Of a stretch of 23,081 bases of DNA, positions 13,716-21,566 are shown one piece after another (the stretch's first letter is position 1; each line of letters starts with the position of its first letter). The stretch covers positions 1 to 23,081 of the forward strand of contig JBDRHL010000096.1 in NCBI GenBank assembly GCA_043816955.1, written 5' to 3'. This DNA comes from JBDRHL01 sp043816955 (GTDB taxonomy: Bacteria; Planctomycetota; Phycisphaerae; Sedimentisphaerales; CAYZTY01). A program made the translations under genes and the position numbers. The notes below the pieces were generated by a model. That model did not search any database and was not told the origin of the DNA. It worked only from the letters and a program-made list of their open reading frames with translations.

Positions 13716-15050
13716 ATGCTGCAAAAACTACTTTCAGCTCCCAAAGAAGTCGGCAAAATGGGTGCATTTCTGTTTTTCCAGCTCAAACTGTGGCGATACT
13801 GCGTTGGTTTGCTGAAGAAGAATCATTGCGGCCAGCAGGCGGCAGCCCTTTCGTACCATACAATATTCGGGTTTGTGCCTCTTACAATAGTCATGCTGCT
13901 GGTTTTTCATTCGCTGCCGGCATCGGAAGAGGCCGAACAAAGGCTGCGAGGTTTTGTGTACAAACACACACTTCTGGGAAAAATCGAGTATCCCGTTCAG
14001 GACCCGAATTATCCGGAGGGCAAGATAAAACTCAGCCAAAAGATTGATCAAATTACGAACAGATTTTTCCAGAGAATCGACGAGGAAAAGACCCCCCTGA
14101 CGCTGATCACAGGTATTTTGGTGATCTGGGCAGCTATTGCGCTGCTTACTACCGTGGAACGCACGTTCAATCGTATCTGGCATGTTACGAGGGGTCGCGG
14201 AATAATACAGAGAATTGTATACTACTGGGCTACGCTTACCCTGGCTCCGCTACTGCTTGGGGTTGGGTTTTACATTAATGCACGGTACGCCCTGACCTAC
14301 AGTCTGGCCGGCAGCCTGAAGACAGGCTTCTTTTTCAATCCCAGACACGTGCTTCCTCTCTTTGTCTCGGTACTGGCTTTTTGTCTTCTATATATTCTGA
14401 TGCCGAACACCAAAGTAAATATAAAACCTGCCATATGGGGCGCTCTCATCGCCGCGCTCGCCTGGGCAGTTGCAAAACGATTGTTCGGGATTTACGTAAC
14501 AAAGTTTATTCCTTACAGCCGGATTTACGGTATAATGGGACTGGTTCCGCTGAGTGTTCTGTGGATATATATTACCTGGCTGATAATCCTGTTCGGTCTG
14601 CAGTTGGCGTATACCACTCAACATCTCAAGACACTTGATGCGGCTGAGATGGAGGCCGCGAAGAAACCACAGGATTACTTCATCGCAAACGATCTAACCG
14701 TCATAAACATCATGCGATTTATTGCCGAGGCCTTCAACAAAAACAAAGGCCCCGTGTCTCTCGATCAAATTTGTGAGCGACTTAAGCTGCCGCAGTCTCT
14801 TGCGGTTAAAATTCTCGACCATCTTACAGGAAGGGAACTGCTGGTAAGGACTTCACAGCCTGTAGAGGGATTTTTTCCTGCTGCTCCGCCGGGATCCGTG
14901 AAGCTGTCTGACATATCTGAAGCGGTTGCTGATGCCTCTTTTTTTGCTGTTTCGCCTGATGAGCAGAGTAATCTTGCGAAAATAGCTGCCTCACAGCAGA
15001 AACTGCTTGGGGAGTACTCTCTTGAGCAGATACTGAATATGCAAGCTTAA
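13716..15050 (+). CDS. YihY/BrkB family inner membrane protein
   Basis: A 444-residue polytopic membrane protein. Family marks: QAAALSYHTIFGFVPL (about 41-56), a transmembrane helix near 128-146 followed by TTVERTFNRIWHV, helices near 168-188 and 213-230, IKPAIWGALIAALAWAVAKR (about 236-255), and YGIMGLVPLSVLWIYITWLI (about 271-290). An insert at about 80-125 between the first helices is soluble. After residue 310 comes a soluble tail of about 130 residues that looks like a winged helix (KGPVSLDQICERLKLPQSLA, then VKILDHLTGRELL). BrkB-type proteins are often mis-called ribonuclease BN; their transport role is not settled. The ATG at 13716 follows TATGGAGAAA. It ends 14 bases from the converging yjbQ. 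Confidence 0.88.
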   Translation: MLQKLLSAPKEVGKMGAFLFFQLKLWRYCVGLLKKNHCGQQAAALSYHTIFGFVPLTIVMLLVFHSLPASEEAEQRLRGFVYKHTLLGKIEYPVQDPNYPEGKIKLSQKIDQITNRFFQRIDEEKTPLTLITGILVIWAAIALLTTVERTFNRIWHVTRGRGIIQRIVYYWATLTLAPLLLGVGFYINARYALTYSLAGSLKTGFFFNPRHVLPLFVSVLAFCLLYILMPNTKVNIKPAIWGALIAALAWAVAKRLFGIYVTKFIPYSRIYGIMGLVPLSVLWIYITWLIILFGLQLAYTTQHLKTLDAAEMEAAKKPQDYFIANDLTVINIMRFIAEAFNKNKGPVSLDQICERLKLPQSLAVKILDHLTGRELLVRTSQPVEGFFPAAPPGSVKLSDISEAVADASFFAVSPDEQSNLAKIAASQQKLLGEYSLEQILNMQA

Positions 15051-15064
15051 TCTGGAGCTTCAGG

Positions 15065-15481
15065 TTATTCACCGATGATTTTTACCATAACTCTTTTTCT
15101 TCTTTTGCCGTCGAACTCACCGTAGAAAATCTGCTCCCATGGGCCGAAGTCAAGCCGGCCGTTCGTGACAGCGACTATTGCTTCCCTGCCCATTACAGTC
15201 CTTTTGAGGTGTGCGTCGGCGTTGTCTTCAAAACCGTTATGTTTATACTGCGAATAGGGCTTTTCCGGCGCCAGCTTTTCAAGCCAGGCTTCAAAATCAT
15301 GGTGCAGGCCGGGTTCATCGTCATTTATGAATACACTTGCGGTAATATGCATTGCGTTACAAAGCAGCAAGCCCTCCCTGATGCTGCTTTCATCAAGACA
15401 CTGCTGGACCTGCGGGGTAATATTGATGAACTCGCGCCGGTGTTTCGTTTCAAACCACAATTCTTTTCTATAACTTTTCAC
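15065..15481 (-). CDS. yjbQ: YjbQ family (UPF0047) protein
   Basis: A 138-residue single-domain protein of the YjbQ/UPF0047 family. Seen: EGLLLCNAMHITASVFINDDE (a conserved His-containing strand, shown in part), HNGFEDNADAHLKRTVMG, and NGRLDFGPWEQIFYGEFDG near the end. Family members have weak thiamine-phosphate synthase activity in some reports; the true function is not certain. The start is a GTG at 15481, preceded on the minus strand by GAGGAGAA. It is the last gene of the asd-truA-glycosyltransferase-dehydrogenase run, 12 bases after the previous gene. Confidence 0.9.
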   Translation of the reverse strand: MKSYRKELWFETKHRREFINITPQVQQCLDESSIREGLLLCNAMHITASVFINDDEPGLHHDFEAWLEKLAPEKPYSQYKHNGFEDNADAHLKRTVMGREAIVAVTNGRLDFGPWEQIFYGEFDGKRRKRVMVKIIGE

Positions 15482-15493
15482 GTTTTTTTCTCC

Positions 15494-16777
15494 TCACGAT
15501 GCAATCAGATCAATAAGTTTATCTTTCGCTTCCTGCACCAAAGATATAATTTTTTTGCTGTATTCATTTGTCCGGCCCTTCCAAACCCACAGCAGTATCT
15601 CTTCGATGCCTTTATCAGTTAAGTCCCCCGGTTGTTCAAAGCGCAGCTCCTCTGGCAGGCTGTTCTCTTGGGCTTGCCTGGCTAGCGCCCAGATTCCCGC
15701 TGCTGCGCCTATCGCCATGTTAACAGGTTTTATGTTATGCTCCAGGGCAAGCCGCATCGTCCCGAAGATACGATCATCGAGTCCCAGCTTTCGCACCGGG
15801 TCTCTGGCGTTCCTGGCGATGGTGTCATTCAGGTAAGGATTTGTCATCCTCTCCAGCAGATCCAGTGCATAATCGGTGTATCCCTGTTCAGTAAAAAGCT
15901 CATCGCCAAGCTTTGTGTATTTTTTTATCAGCGCGGCTCCTGATTCATTCAGAAACGCATCTTCGGCGATTTTCATGATCGCGTGATCCTGTTTAAGCCG
16001 GGGCATTTTTTCATGCCCTTTGGCAAGTCCCAGATATGCAAGTAAGGCGTGAACAGCGTTATGGCCGAAGAGCTTTGCTTCCTCGAACGGTATCAGATCA
16101 TCCTTTTCGATGAAAACCTCAATGCCAGGTTGAAAGCCCCGGAGCCTGCAGCGGGTTACAAGAATGCGATTGAACTGTTCAACGAGAAATGCCCTTCCGA
16201 TTCCCGGCACAATCGGGGCGAGATTCACGCTGCGTATCTGCTCAGGATCGCTCACGACACCGCTCATCCTACCGATAACAGTGTTCAAAAACTGACTGTT
16301 CGCCGGTACAGCAGAGCCGAGCTTGTCCTTTACGGCCTTTTCCAGCAGCTCAGCAGCATAATTATTATTTTCCGCCGCATAGACGATCCGCTGGGCAGCA
16401 GGATTTATTTTCAAGCCCTCGGCAATAAGGGCAGCTACACTGCTATTGCCATCGTGAGTATAGAGGTTCACTGAAGGCAGAGAGGTAGCGATATCAGTTG
16501 CCCTGCCCAGATACTCAACCAGAAGTTTTCGATCAGAAGCTGCCCTGGGATTCAGAATTGTAACGCCCTGCACTTCTGCAAGCTCAATTCCGTTTTTGCC
16601 GGCGATGTTTGAGGAAAACTTTCCCCTGTTTTGCCGAACGGCATCGACAAGAGTCTGGTCGATTTCGGCTACCACAAGTTCGGAAAAATTACTGCTTCGA
16701 AAAGCCTCATTCACGAAAAGTGCCGCACCAATCGGACCGAAGCCGAAGTTAACGAGGATATGGTTTTTCATTGTCAT
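15494..16777 (-). CDS. Polyol-type (mannitol dehydrogenase family) NAD-dependent dehydrogenase
   Basis: A 427-residue long-chain polyol dehydrogenase. The N-terminal Rossmann start is VNFGFGPIGAALFVNEAF (about 9-26), a variant of the GxGxxxRG nucleotide loop. The catalytic signature KLFGHNAVH (Lys235, Asn240, His243) fits KX4NX2H of the family, and the following ALLAYLGLAKG is typical. It would oxidise or reduce a sugar alcohol or its phosphate (mannitol-1-phosphate 5-dehydrogenase is the best-known relative); the substrate here is unknown. The ATG at 16777 overlaps the glycosyltransferase stop by four bases (ATGA), so translation is probably coupled. No PTS gene is nearby that would support mannitol-phosphate use. 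Confidence 0.82.
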   Translation of the reverse strand: MTMKNHILVNFGFGPIGAALFVNEAFRSSNFSELVVAEIDQTLVDAVRQNRGKFSSNIAGKNGIELAEVQGVTILNPRAASDRKLLVEYLGRATDIATSLPSVNLYTHDGNSSVAALIAEGLKINPAAQRIVYAAENNNYAAELLEKAVKDKLGSAVPANSQFLNTVIGRMSGVVSDPEQIRSVNLAPIVPGIGRAFLVEQFNRILVTRCRLRGFQPGIEVFIEKDDLIPFEEAKLFGHNAVHALLAYLGLAKGHEKMPRLKQDHAIMKIAEDAFLNESGAALIKKYTKLGDELFTEQGYTDYALDLLERMTNPYLNDTIARNARDPVRKLGLDDRIFGTMRLALEHNIKPVNMAIGAAAGIWALARQAQENSLPEELRFEQPGDLTDKGIEEILLWVWKGRTNEYSKKIISLVQEAKDKLIDLIAS

Positions 16778-17964
16778 TTTTCCAGCAGCTTTTGATAGAT
16801 AGTTTCAATTGTGTCGACCATTGTTTCCGGCGCGAATTTTTTCGTAACAGAGATTTCCCCCGCGGCGCCAAGCTTTGCCCGGAGCTGCGGGTCTGCTATC
16901 AGCTCTGCACAGGCATCGGTGAGGTGATCTATATTGCCAGGCTCAACCAGCCTGCCGGTGCTTCGGTTTATTACTTCGGGGGCACCATCAAGATTAAAGC
17001 TTACAGCCGGTTTTGAGCATAACATCGCCTGAGGAATTGCCCGCGCAAGCCCTTCGCGAAGCGAGCAGTGCAGCAGTATGTCGGAAGCCTGTATCGCAAG
17101 AGGAATCCGGTCAGGGGGCAAAAGGCCGGTGAATTTGACCCTGTTTTCAAGCCCTGCTTTTCGAACATCCTGTTTTATCTTCTTCGCGAGGTTTCCGTCG
17201 CCAACAAACAACCAGCAGCAGTTCTCGAACCGTTTTGCCAGCCGGTCTGCAGATTCGATAATAAATTCATGTCCCTTCAGGTGCGCAAGCCTTGCTATCG
17301 TTACCAGCACAACCGCATCGCCGGGAATATTGTATTTTCCTCGAAAAGCGGCAATTTGTTCCGTGGGTAACTGGTTCAGGAAATTTTCTTCTTCGATCGC
17401 CGAGTACGCTGTCGTGAACATATCAGGTTTTCCGACGCCGGCAGCAAGCGCCTGGCGTGTCATCGCATCTGCAACCGATATGAAAGCATCCGTCCGTTTC
17501 GCGGCTGCTTTTTCTATTGCTATGTAAAACCTGTTCAAAAGCCTGCCCTGAAAACTGCCGAACGCCAGGCCGTGAATGGTATGCACGACAGCAGGCCTGT
17601 ATGCTTTATCTTTCAAGGCGTATGCCGCAAACCGTCCAAGTATGCCCGCTTTTGCTGAATGGGTGTGCACAATGTCGGGCCGAAGCCTTTCCAGCAGTTT
17701 TTTGATCTGAACGTAGGCCAAATAATCGTACAGAGGACATATCGCCCGGCGCAATTTATCAATCGTAATCACCTTATAATTCTGCCTCTGCACACGGTCA
17801 AAGAGTGCGCCTTCCGGCCCGATAGCGGGGCCGGTGATCAGCGTAACATCATGTCCCCGTCCGGCGAGTTGCGCGCAGGTAATGAGAGTATTTTCCTGCG
17901 CCCCTCCAAGGATAAGCCTGGTTATAATGTGCACGATTTTCAATATTTTATCCACATCAGGCAT
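16774..17964 (-). CDS. Family 4 glycosyltransferase (GT-B fold)
   Basis: A 396-residue GT-B glycosyltransferase. The acceptor half begins with the glycine loop RLILGGAQENTL (about 16-27) and has VHTHSAKAGILGRFAA (about 99-114). The donor half starts near VVLVTIARLAHLKGHEFIIE (about 218-237), with FVGDG and then SLREGLARAIPQAML (about 301-315). In the usual EX7E donor motif the first Glu is Glu304, while the second position is Gln312, a substitution. It probably transfers a sugar from a nucleotide donor to a lipid or polysaccharide acceptor at the cytoplasmic face. Its start overlaps truA by 25 bases. No other sugar-polymer genes are adjacent, so the acceptor is unknown. Confidence 0.88.
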   Translation of the reverse strand: MPDVDKILKIVHIITRLILGGAQENTLITCAQLAGRGHDVTLITGPAIGPEGALFDRVQRQNYKVITIDKLRRAICPLYDYLAYVQIKKLLERLRPDIVHTHSAKAGILGRFAAYALKDKAYRPAVVHTIHGLAFGSFQGRLLNRFYIAIEKAAAKRTDAFISVADAMTRQALAAGVGKPDMFTTAYSAIEEENFLNQLPTEQIAAFRGKYNIPGDAVVLVTIARLAHLKGHEFIIESADRLAKRFENCCWLFVGDGNLAKKIKQDVRKAGLENRVKFTGLLPPDRIPLAIQASDILLHCSLREGLARAIPQAMLCSKPAVSFNLDGAPEVINRSTGRLVEPGNIDHLTDACAELIADPQLRAKLGAAGEISVTKKFAPETMVDTIETIYQKLLEK

Positions 17965-18683
17965 AAGCCGTTTGCCGGTGCGATAGGCCCAGCGGAACAG
18001 CGGCTCTTTGCCATAAGAATTTTATCCACGGCTTCAGGTTTCCATCTGCCTCGGCCTATCTCGACCAGTGTGCCGACAATATTGCGCGCCATATTGTACA
18101 AAAAGCCGTCGGCTTCGATATCGATATAGCCCCATTGATCCTGTCCGCTGACTTGGCACTGGAAAACGGTTCGGAGTGAGCTTGTCCTTTTATCCGAGGC
18201 GGTCGCGAATGATTTGAAATCTTTAGTGCCGACAAGTTTCGACGCGGCATCGTTCATTGCTGTGATGTCGAGTTTGCCCGGCCTGTGCCAACAGCTATGT
18301 ATATTCAGGACCGGCCGGACTTTGCCCGTGTAGATTGAATACCGGTAAAGTTTGCTTTTTGCGCATTTTATAGCGTCGAAATCCGCATCAACCTCAATGG
18401 ACTCCTTGACCGCGATGGTCTTCGGCAGCAGTTGTGTAAGGGCTTTGGCAAATTTGGCTGCGGGGATGGGCGTATCTATCAGCAGATTTGCCACCTGTCC
18501 GAGTGCACTTACGCCGGCGTCGGTTCTGCTCGAACCAATCAGTTTGAAATCATCACAACAGGTCAGCCGTTCTATCGCTTCTGTGATGAGTGATTCTATT
18601 GTTACACAGCCACGCTGTTTCTGCCAGCCGTGGTAACTGCTGCCGTCATATGCGATGGTAAGTTTTACATTCTGCAGAGCCAT
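17940..18683 (-). CDS. truA: tRNA pseudouridine(38-40) synthase
   Basis: TruA, which makes pseudouridine at positions 38-40 of the anticodon stem-loop of many tRNAs. The catalytic Asp55 is in SSRTDAGVSALGQ; other family segments are KLTIAYDGSSYHGWQKQ at the start, FDAIKCAKSKLYRYSIY, GTKDFKSFATA and GFLYNMARNIVGTLVEIGRG. Length 247 is normal. The 3' end overlaps the glycosyltransferase start by 25 bases, and the ATG lies eight bases after the asd stop, so it is within one transcript. Confidence 0.96.
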   Translation of the reverse strand: MALQNVKLTIAYDGSSYHGWQKQRGCVTIESLITEAIERLTCCDDFKLIGSSRTDAGVSALGQVANLLIDTPIPAAKFAKALTQLLPKTIAVKESIEVDADFDAIKCAKSKLYRYSIYTGKVRPVLNIHSCWHRPGKLDITAMNDAASKLVGTKDFKSFATASDKRTSSLRTVFQCQVSGQDQWGYIDIEADGFLYNMARNIVGTLVEIGRGRWKPEAVDKILMAKSRCSAGPIAPANGLCLMWIKY

Positions 18684-18691
18684 CCGGGCCC

Positions 18692-19693
18692 TTACACCAG
18701 CCTTTCGGCTATTTGTATTGCATTCAGTGCCGCTCCCTTTCGCAACTGATCGCCTACAACCCAGATATTTATTCCGCGATTATCCGCAATTGATTCATCC
18801 TGGCGAATCCGGCCGACAAAACAATTATCTTTGCCTGAAGCGTCAATCGGCATGGGGAAGCGATTATTGCTCCGATCATCCATTACCGTAATTCCCGGTG
18901 CGGTACTCAGAAGACTGCGGACCTCATCCGGTGTAATGGGACCGGTAAATTCAAGGTTAATGCTCTCAGAGTGCGCACGCATCACAGGAACGCGAATACA
19001 GGTACAGGTGATAGCAATATCCGGACAGCCGAATATCTTGCGCGTTTCGTTGACCATTTTCATTTCTTCCTGATTGTACCCATTAGCTCCGAGGGCAGTA
19101 TCATGACTGAACAGGTTGAAGGCTATCTGATATTTGAAAGCCTTGCAGACAGGCATTTGGCCCGCAAGGAGCTGTCTTGCCTGATTTTCAAGTTCGAGCA
19201 TCGCGGCCTGCCCGGCACCGCTGGCGGCTTGGTAGGTGCTGACGACCATTCGCCTGACCGGATTTGCCTTATGCAGAGGCCAAACCGGAACATTTGCGAT
19301 GATCGTAGTACAGTTGGGATTCGCGATGATGCCCTTGTGCCTGCTGATCGCCTCGGGATTAACCTCGGGAATGACCAAAGGCACCTCGGGGTCCATGCGA
19401 AACGCCGATGAGTTGTCAACGACAACCGCACCTGCTTGCACAGCGGCAGGTGCAAACTCCTTGCTGCGCGAAGCCCCCGCCGAGAAAAGAGCTATGTCAA
19501 CACCGGAAAAACTATTTTTTGTCAGTTCTTCGACGATGTGCTTTTTGCCTTTGAACTCAATCTTTTTGCCTGCTGAGCGGCTGCTGGCAAGCATCCTGAC
19601 CGAATCAAACTGAAAATCACGCTCTTCCAGAATCCTCAGGAATTCCTGCCCGACCGCACCGGTCACGCCCGCAATTGCAAGATTGCAACCCAT
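18692..19693 (-). CDS. asd: Aspartate-semialdehyde dehydrogenase
   Basis: Converts aspartyl phosphate to aspartate semialdehyde with NADPH, the branch point to lysine, diaminopimelate, threonine and methionine. The N-terminal AIAGVTGAVGQEFLRIL is the nucleotide loop; Cys128 in ANPNCTTI is the catalytic thiol, and His241 in RVPVMRAHSESI the acid/base. Length 333 is normal. The ATG at 19693 follows AAAGGAGAA. First gene of the minus-strand run asd-truA-glycosyltransferase-dehydrogenase-yjbQ, with its own promoter at 19768-19795. Confidence 0.97.
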   Translation of the reverse strand: MGCNLAIAGVTGAVGQEFLRILEERDFQFDSVRMLASSRSAGKKIEFKGKKHIVEELTKNSFSGVDIALFSAGASRSKEFAPAAVQAGAVVVDNSSAFRMDPEVPLVIPEVNPEAISRHKGIIANPNCTTIIANVPVWPLHKANPVRRMVVSTYQAASGAGQAAMLELENQARQLLAGQMPVCKAFKYQIAFNLFSHDTALGANGYNQEEMKMVNETRKIFGCPDIAITCTCIRVPVMRAHSESINLEFTGPITPDEVRSLLSTAPGITVMDDRSNNRFPMPIDASGKDNCFVGRIRQDESIADNRGINIWVVGDQLRKGAALNAIQIAERLV

Positions 19694-19767
19694 CTAATTA
19701 TTCTCCTTTAACAGCCGTTGGTCCCCCCGGCCAAAACTTCACAGGTAAAAGCTATCCAAGGCTGTGA

Positions 19768-19795
19768 ATTGTACCCCGGAGAATCCAAAATGCAA
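19768..19795 (-). promoter_or_regulatory. Promoter of the asd run
   Basis: On the minus strand TTGCAT (19790-19795), a 16-base spacer and TACAAT (19768-19773). Transcription would start near 19761, about 68 bases before the asd ATG. Motif-based call. Confidence 0.55.
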
Positions 19796-19816
19796 CTAAA
19801 TTAACGCGGTCAGCAC

Positions 19817-19840
19817 AGCGTTGCAAAGCCTTACAACGCT
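19817..19840 (-). terminator. Stem-loop after hisF
   Basis: AGCGTTG and CAACGCT (19817-19823 and 19834-19840) pair, and on the minus strand two more A-U pairs and one wobble extend the stem. It lies about 30 bases after the hisF stop and before the asd promoter. No T-tract follows, so it may be a weak terminator or a 3'-end stabilising hairpin. Confidence 0.4.
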
Positions 19841-19871
19841 AATTGCAGAATTTGCGGGCAAGCAGCGCTTA

Positions 19872-20639
19872 TTAAATCCTGATGTTAAGGCCTTCGGCTT
19901 TCAGATAGGCTTTAAGCTCAGAGATCTGTATAATTTTGAAGTGGAATACTGATGCGGCCAGGAGTATTTCCGCGCCGGCTTGAACGGCATCATAGAAATG
20001 CTCCATTTTGCCTGCGCCGCCGGAAGCAACTATGGAGGCGGAGGTCGCCTGAGCTATTGCCCTTATCACAGGCAGGTCATAACCTGTTTTAGCGCCGTCA
20101 CCATCCTTGCTTGTCGGCAGGATGACTTTGGCACCAAAGCCGTCTACTTTCTTTGCCCATTCTACAGCATCGGCGCCGGTTGCAGTCCTTCCCCCGTCGA
20201 TGTAAACCTCGTAACCGCTCGGCAGATTCGGATTCTTGTCGACATCTATGGCTACAGTTACTCTGTCAGCACCAAATTCATCTATCATTTCCTTTATGAT
20301 CCCGGGATTACGAAACGCGGCGCTGCTTGTTGAGACTTTATCGGCTCCGGCATCGAGGACAGCTTTTGCGGTTTTTACATCGGATATTCCGCCGCCGACG
20401 GTGAATGGTATTGTAACTACACCGGCAACATTTCTGACAACATCGAGCATTGTGGATCGGCCTTCAACCGTTGCGGTTATATCAAGAAGAGCAATTTCGT
20501 CCGCACCTGCCTGACAGTAGGCTTTTGCACACTCTACCGGATCACCGGCATCTTTGATATCAACAAAATGAACGCCTTTTACAACCCTGCCGTTCTGCAT
20601 ATCAAGACAGGGCATGATCCTGATCAGTTTATCCATCAT
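19872..20639 (-). CDS. hisF: Imidazole glycerol phosphate synthase cyclase subunit
   Basis: A 255-residue TIM barrel that, with the HisH glutaminase, makes imidazole glycerol phosphate and AICAR in histidine synthesis. Catalytic Asp13 is in MPCLDMQNGRVVKGVHF and Asp132 in VTVAIDVDKN; phosphate-binding loops are VGGGIS and ASGGAGKMEHF. The substrate-channel segment reads ILPTSKDGDGAKTGYD instead of the more usual ILLTSMDRDGTKSGYD, a mild deviation. No other his gene is in the window, so the pathway is dispersed. Two adjacent ATG codons (20639 and 20636) follow GAGGTAAG. It lies 35 bases after tadA in the same direction. Confidence 0.95.
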   Translation of the reverse strand: MMDKLIRIMPCLDMQNGRVVKGVHFVDIKDAGDPVECAKAYCQAGADEIALLDITATVEGRSTMLDVVRNVAGVVTIPFTVGGGISDVKTAKAVLDAGADKVSTSSAAFRNPGIIKEMIDEFGADRVTVAIDVDKNPNLPSGYEVYIDGGRTATGADAVEWAKKVDGFGAKVILPTSKDGDGAKTGYDLPVIRAIAQATSASIVASGGAGKMEHFYDAVQAGAEILLAASVFHFKIIQISELKAYLKAEGLNIRI

Positions 20640-20674
20640 AACTTACCTCATAAAATAAATAGCATCAGATTTCG

Positions 20675-21160
20675 TTAATCCAAAAAATCTTTCTGCCGGT
20701 TTCTTTTTCTGTGAAAAAAGCTACTTAACAAAGAGGCGCAATCATCCTCAAGAATACCGGAAGCAACATTTATGTGATGATTCAATCTTGGATCCTGAAC
20801 AATGTTGTACAGGCTTTTGCAGGCCCCGGTTTTCGGGTCATCACAGCCGTAGACGAGTCTGTCAATCCTGGCCAGCACCATGGCACCGGCACACATAGGG
20901 CATGGCTCCAGGGTAACGTAGATCGTGCAGCCATGCAGACGCCAGCTCCCAAGATATTCGGCTGCCTGAGTCAAGGCGATCATTTCCGCGTGAGCGGTTG
21001 GGTCATTGAGCTGCTCTCTCTGATTATAGGCCTTGCCGATAATATTTGCTTCGTAGATAATAACCGCACCGATGGGGACATCGCCATTTTCTTCGGCAAT
21101 CGCTGCCTGCCCAATGGCCAGACGCATATACCGTTCATCGTTTTCAGTAATATTTGTCAT
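20675..21160 (-). CDS. tadA: tRNA-specific adenosine deaminase
   Basis: Deaminates A34 of tRNA-Arg(ACG) to inosine in the wobble position. The zinc-deaminase motif is complete: HAE (His57, catalytic Glu59) and PCPMC (Cys87, Cys90), with the usual DVPIGAVI and RIDRLVYGCDDPKTGA. The open frame begins at a TTG (21163), but the next codon is an ATG at 21160, the likelier start, giving 161 residues. The binding site is weak. Co-directional with hisF and a small unknown ORF. Confidence 0.95.
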   Translation of the reverse strand: MTNITENDERYMRLAIGQAAIAEENGDVPIGAVIIYEANIIGKAYNQREQLNDPTAHAEMIALTQAAEYLGSWRLHGCTIYVTLEPCPMCAGAMVLARIDRLVYGCDDPKTGACKSLYNIVQDPRLNHHINVASGILEDDCASLLSSFFHRKRNRQKDFLD

Positions 21161-21179
21161 CAACAGTCTGAGTTAAACC

Positions 21180-21455
21180 TCACCTTGCTTGACTATGTGG
21201 TGTTAAACATGGTCTTTTTTGCGATCGTACCATGCCTCTTAATAAATCCTTAAACAAGTCAGCCCAGGTTAACCATCCCATATTCTTTGCAACTTGTTTT
21301 TCATCCTTTAACTCTAGACCTTTTAATGCATCCTTCAGCGGTTTAAGACTATTATTTCTGCCGTATTTGTAGTAGCTGAAAAACCATGCGCTTTTCCATT
21401 TATCATGAAAGCCTTTTGCCGGCTCATTTGCTTCTCTTTTACTTTTCCTACACAT
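21180..21455 (-). CDS. Small hypothetical protein
   Basis: A 91-codon frame from an ATG at 21455 ending 16-20 bases before tadA. It is Lys-rich (MCRKSKREANEPAK) with an aromatic stretch (WKSAWFFSYYKYGRNNSLK) and a helical part (KPLKDALKGLEL, KNMGWLTWADLFKDLL). No signal peptide, metal motif or known domain is seen. Its amino-acid make-up is plausible for a real protein and it is co-directional with tadA, but no clear ribosome binding site is present. I do not recognise it; it could be spurious. Confidence 0.35.
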   Translation of the reverse strand: MCRKSKREANEPAKGFHDKWKSAWFFSYYKYGRNNSLKPLKDALKGLELKDEKQVAKNMGWLTWADLFKDLLRGMVRSQKRPCLTPHSQAR

Positions 21456-21473
21456 ATATTCGGGAAAGCTTAT

Positions 21474-21545
21474 GCGGGCGTAATTCAGCGGTAGAATGTC
21501 AGCTTCCCAAGCTGGACGTTGCCGGTTCGAATCCGGTCGCCCGCT
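21474..21545 (+). tRNA. tRNA-Gly(CCC)
   Basis: A complete 72-base cloverleaf. The acceptor stem GCGGGCG (21474-21480) pairs with CGCCCGC (21538-21544), with T as discriminator. D-arm ATTC...GAAT, anticodon stem TCAGC/GCTGG, loop TTCCCAA with anticodon CCC at 21506-21508, and T-arm GCCGG-TTCGAAT-CCGGT. No CCA is encoded. A run of T (21546-21551) directly after it may act as terminator. Confidence 0.95.
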
Positions 21546-21566
21546 TTTTTGCAGGCCATGTATTTA

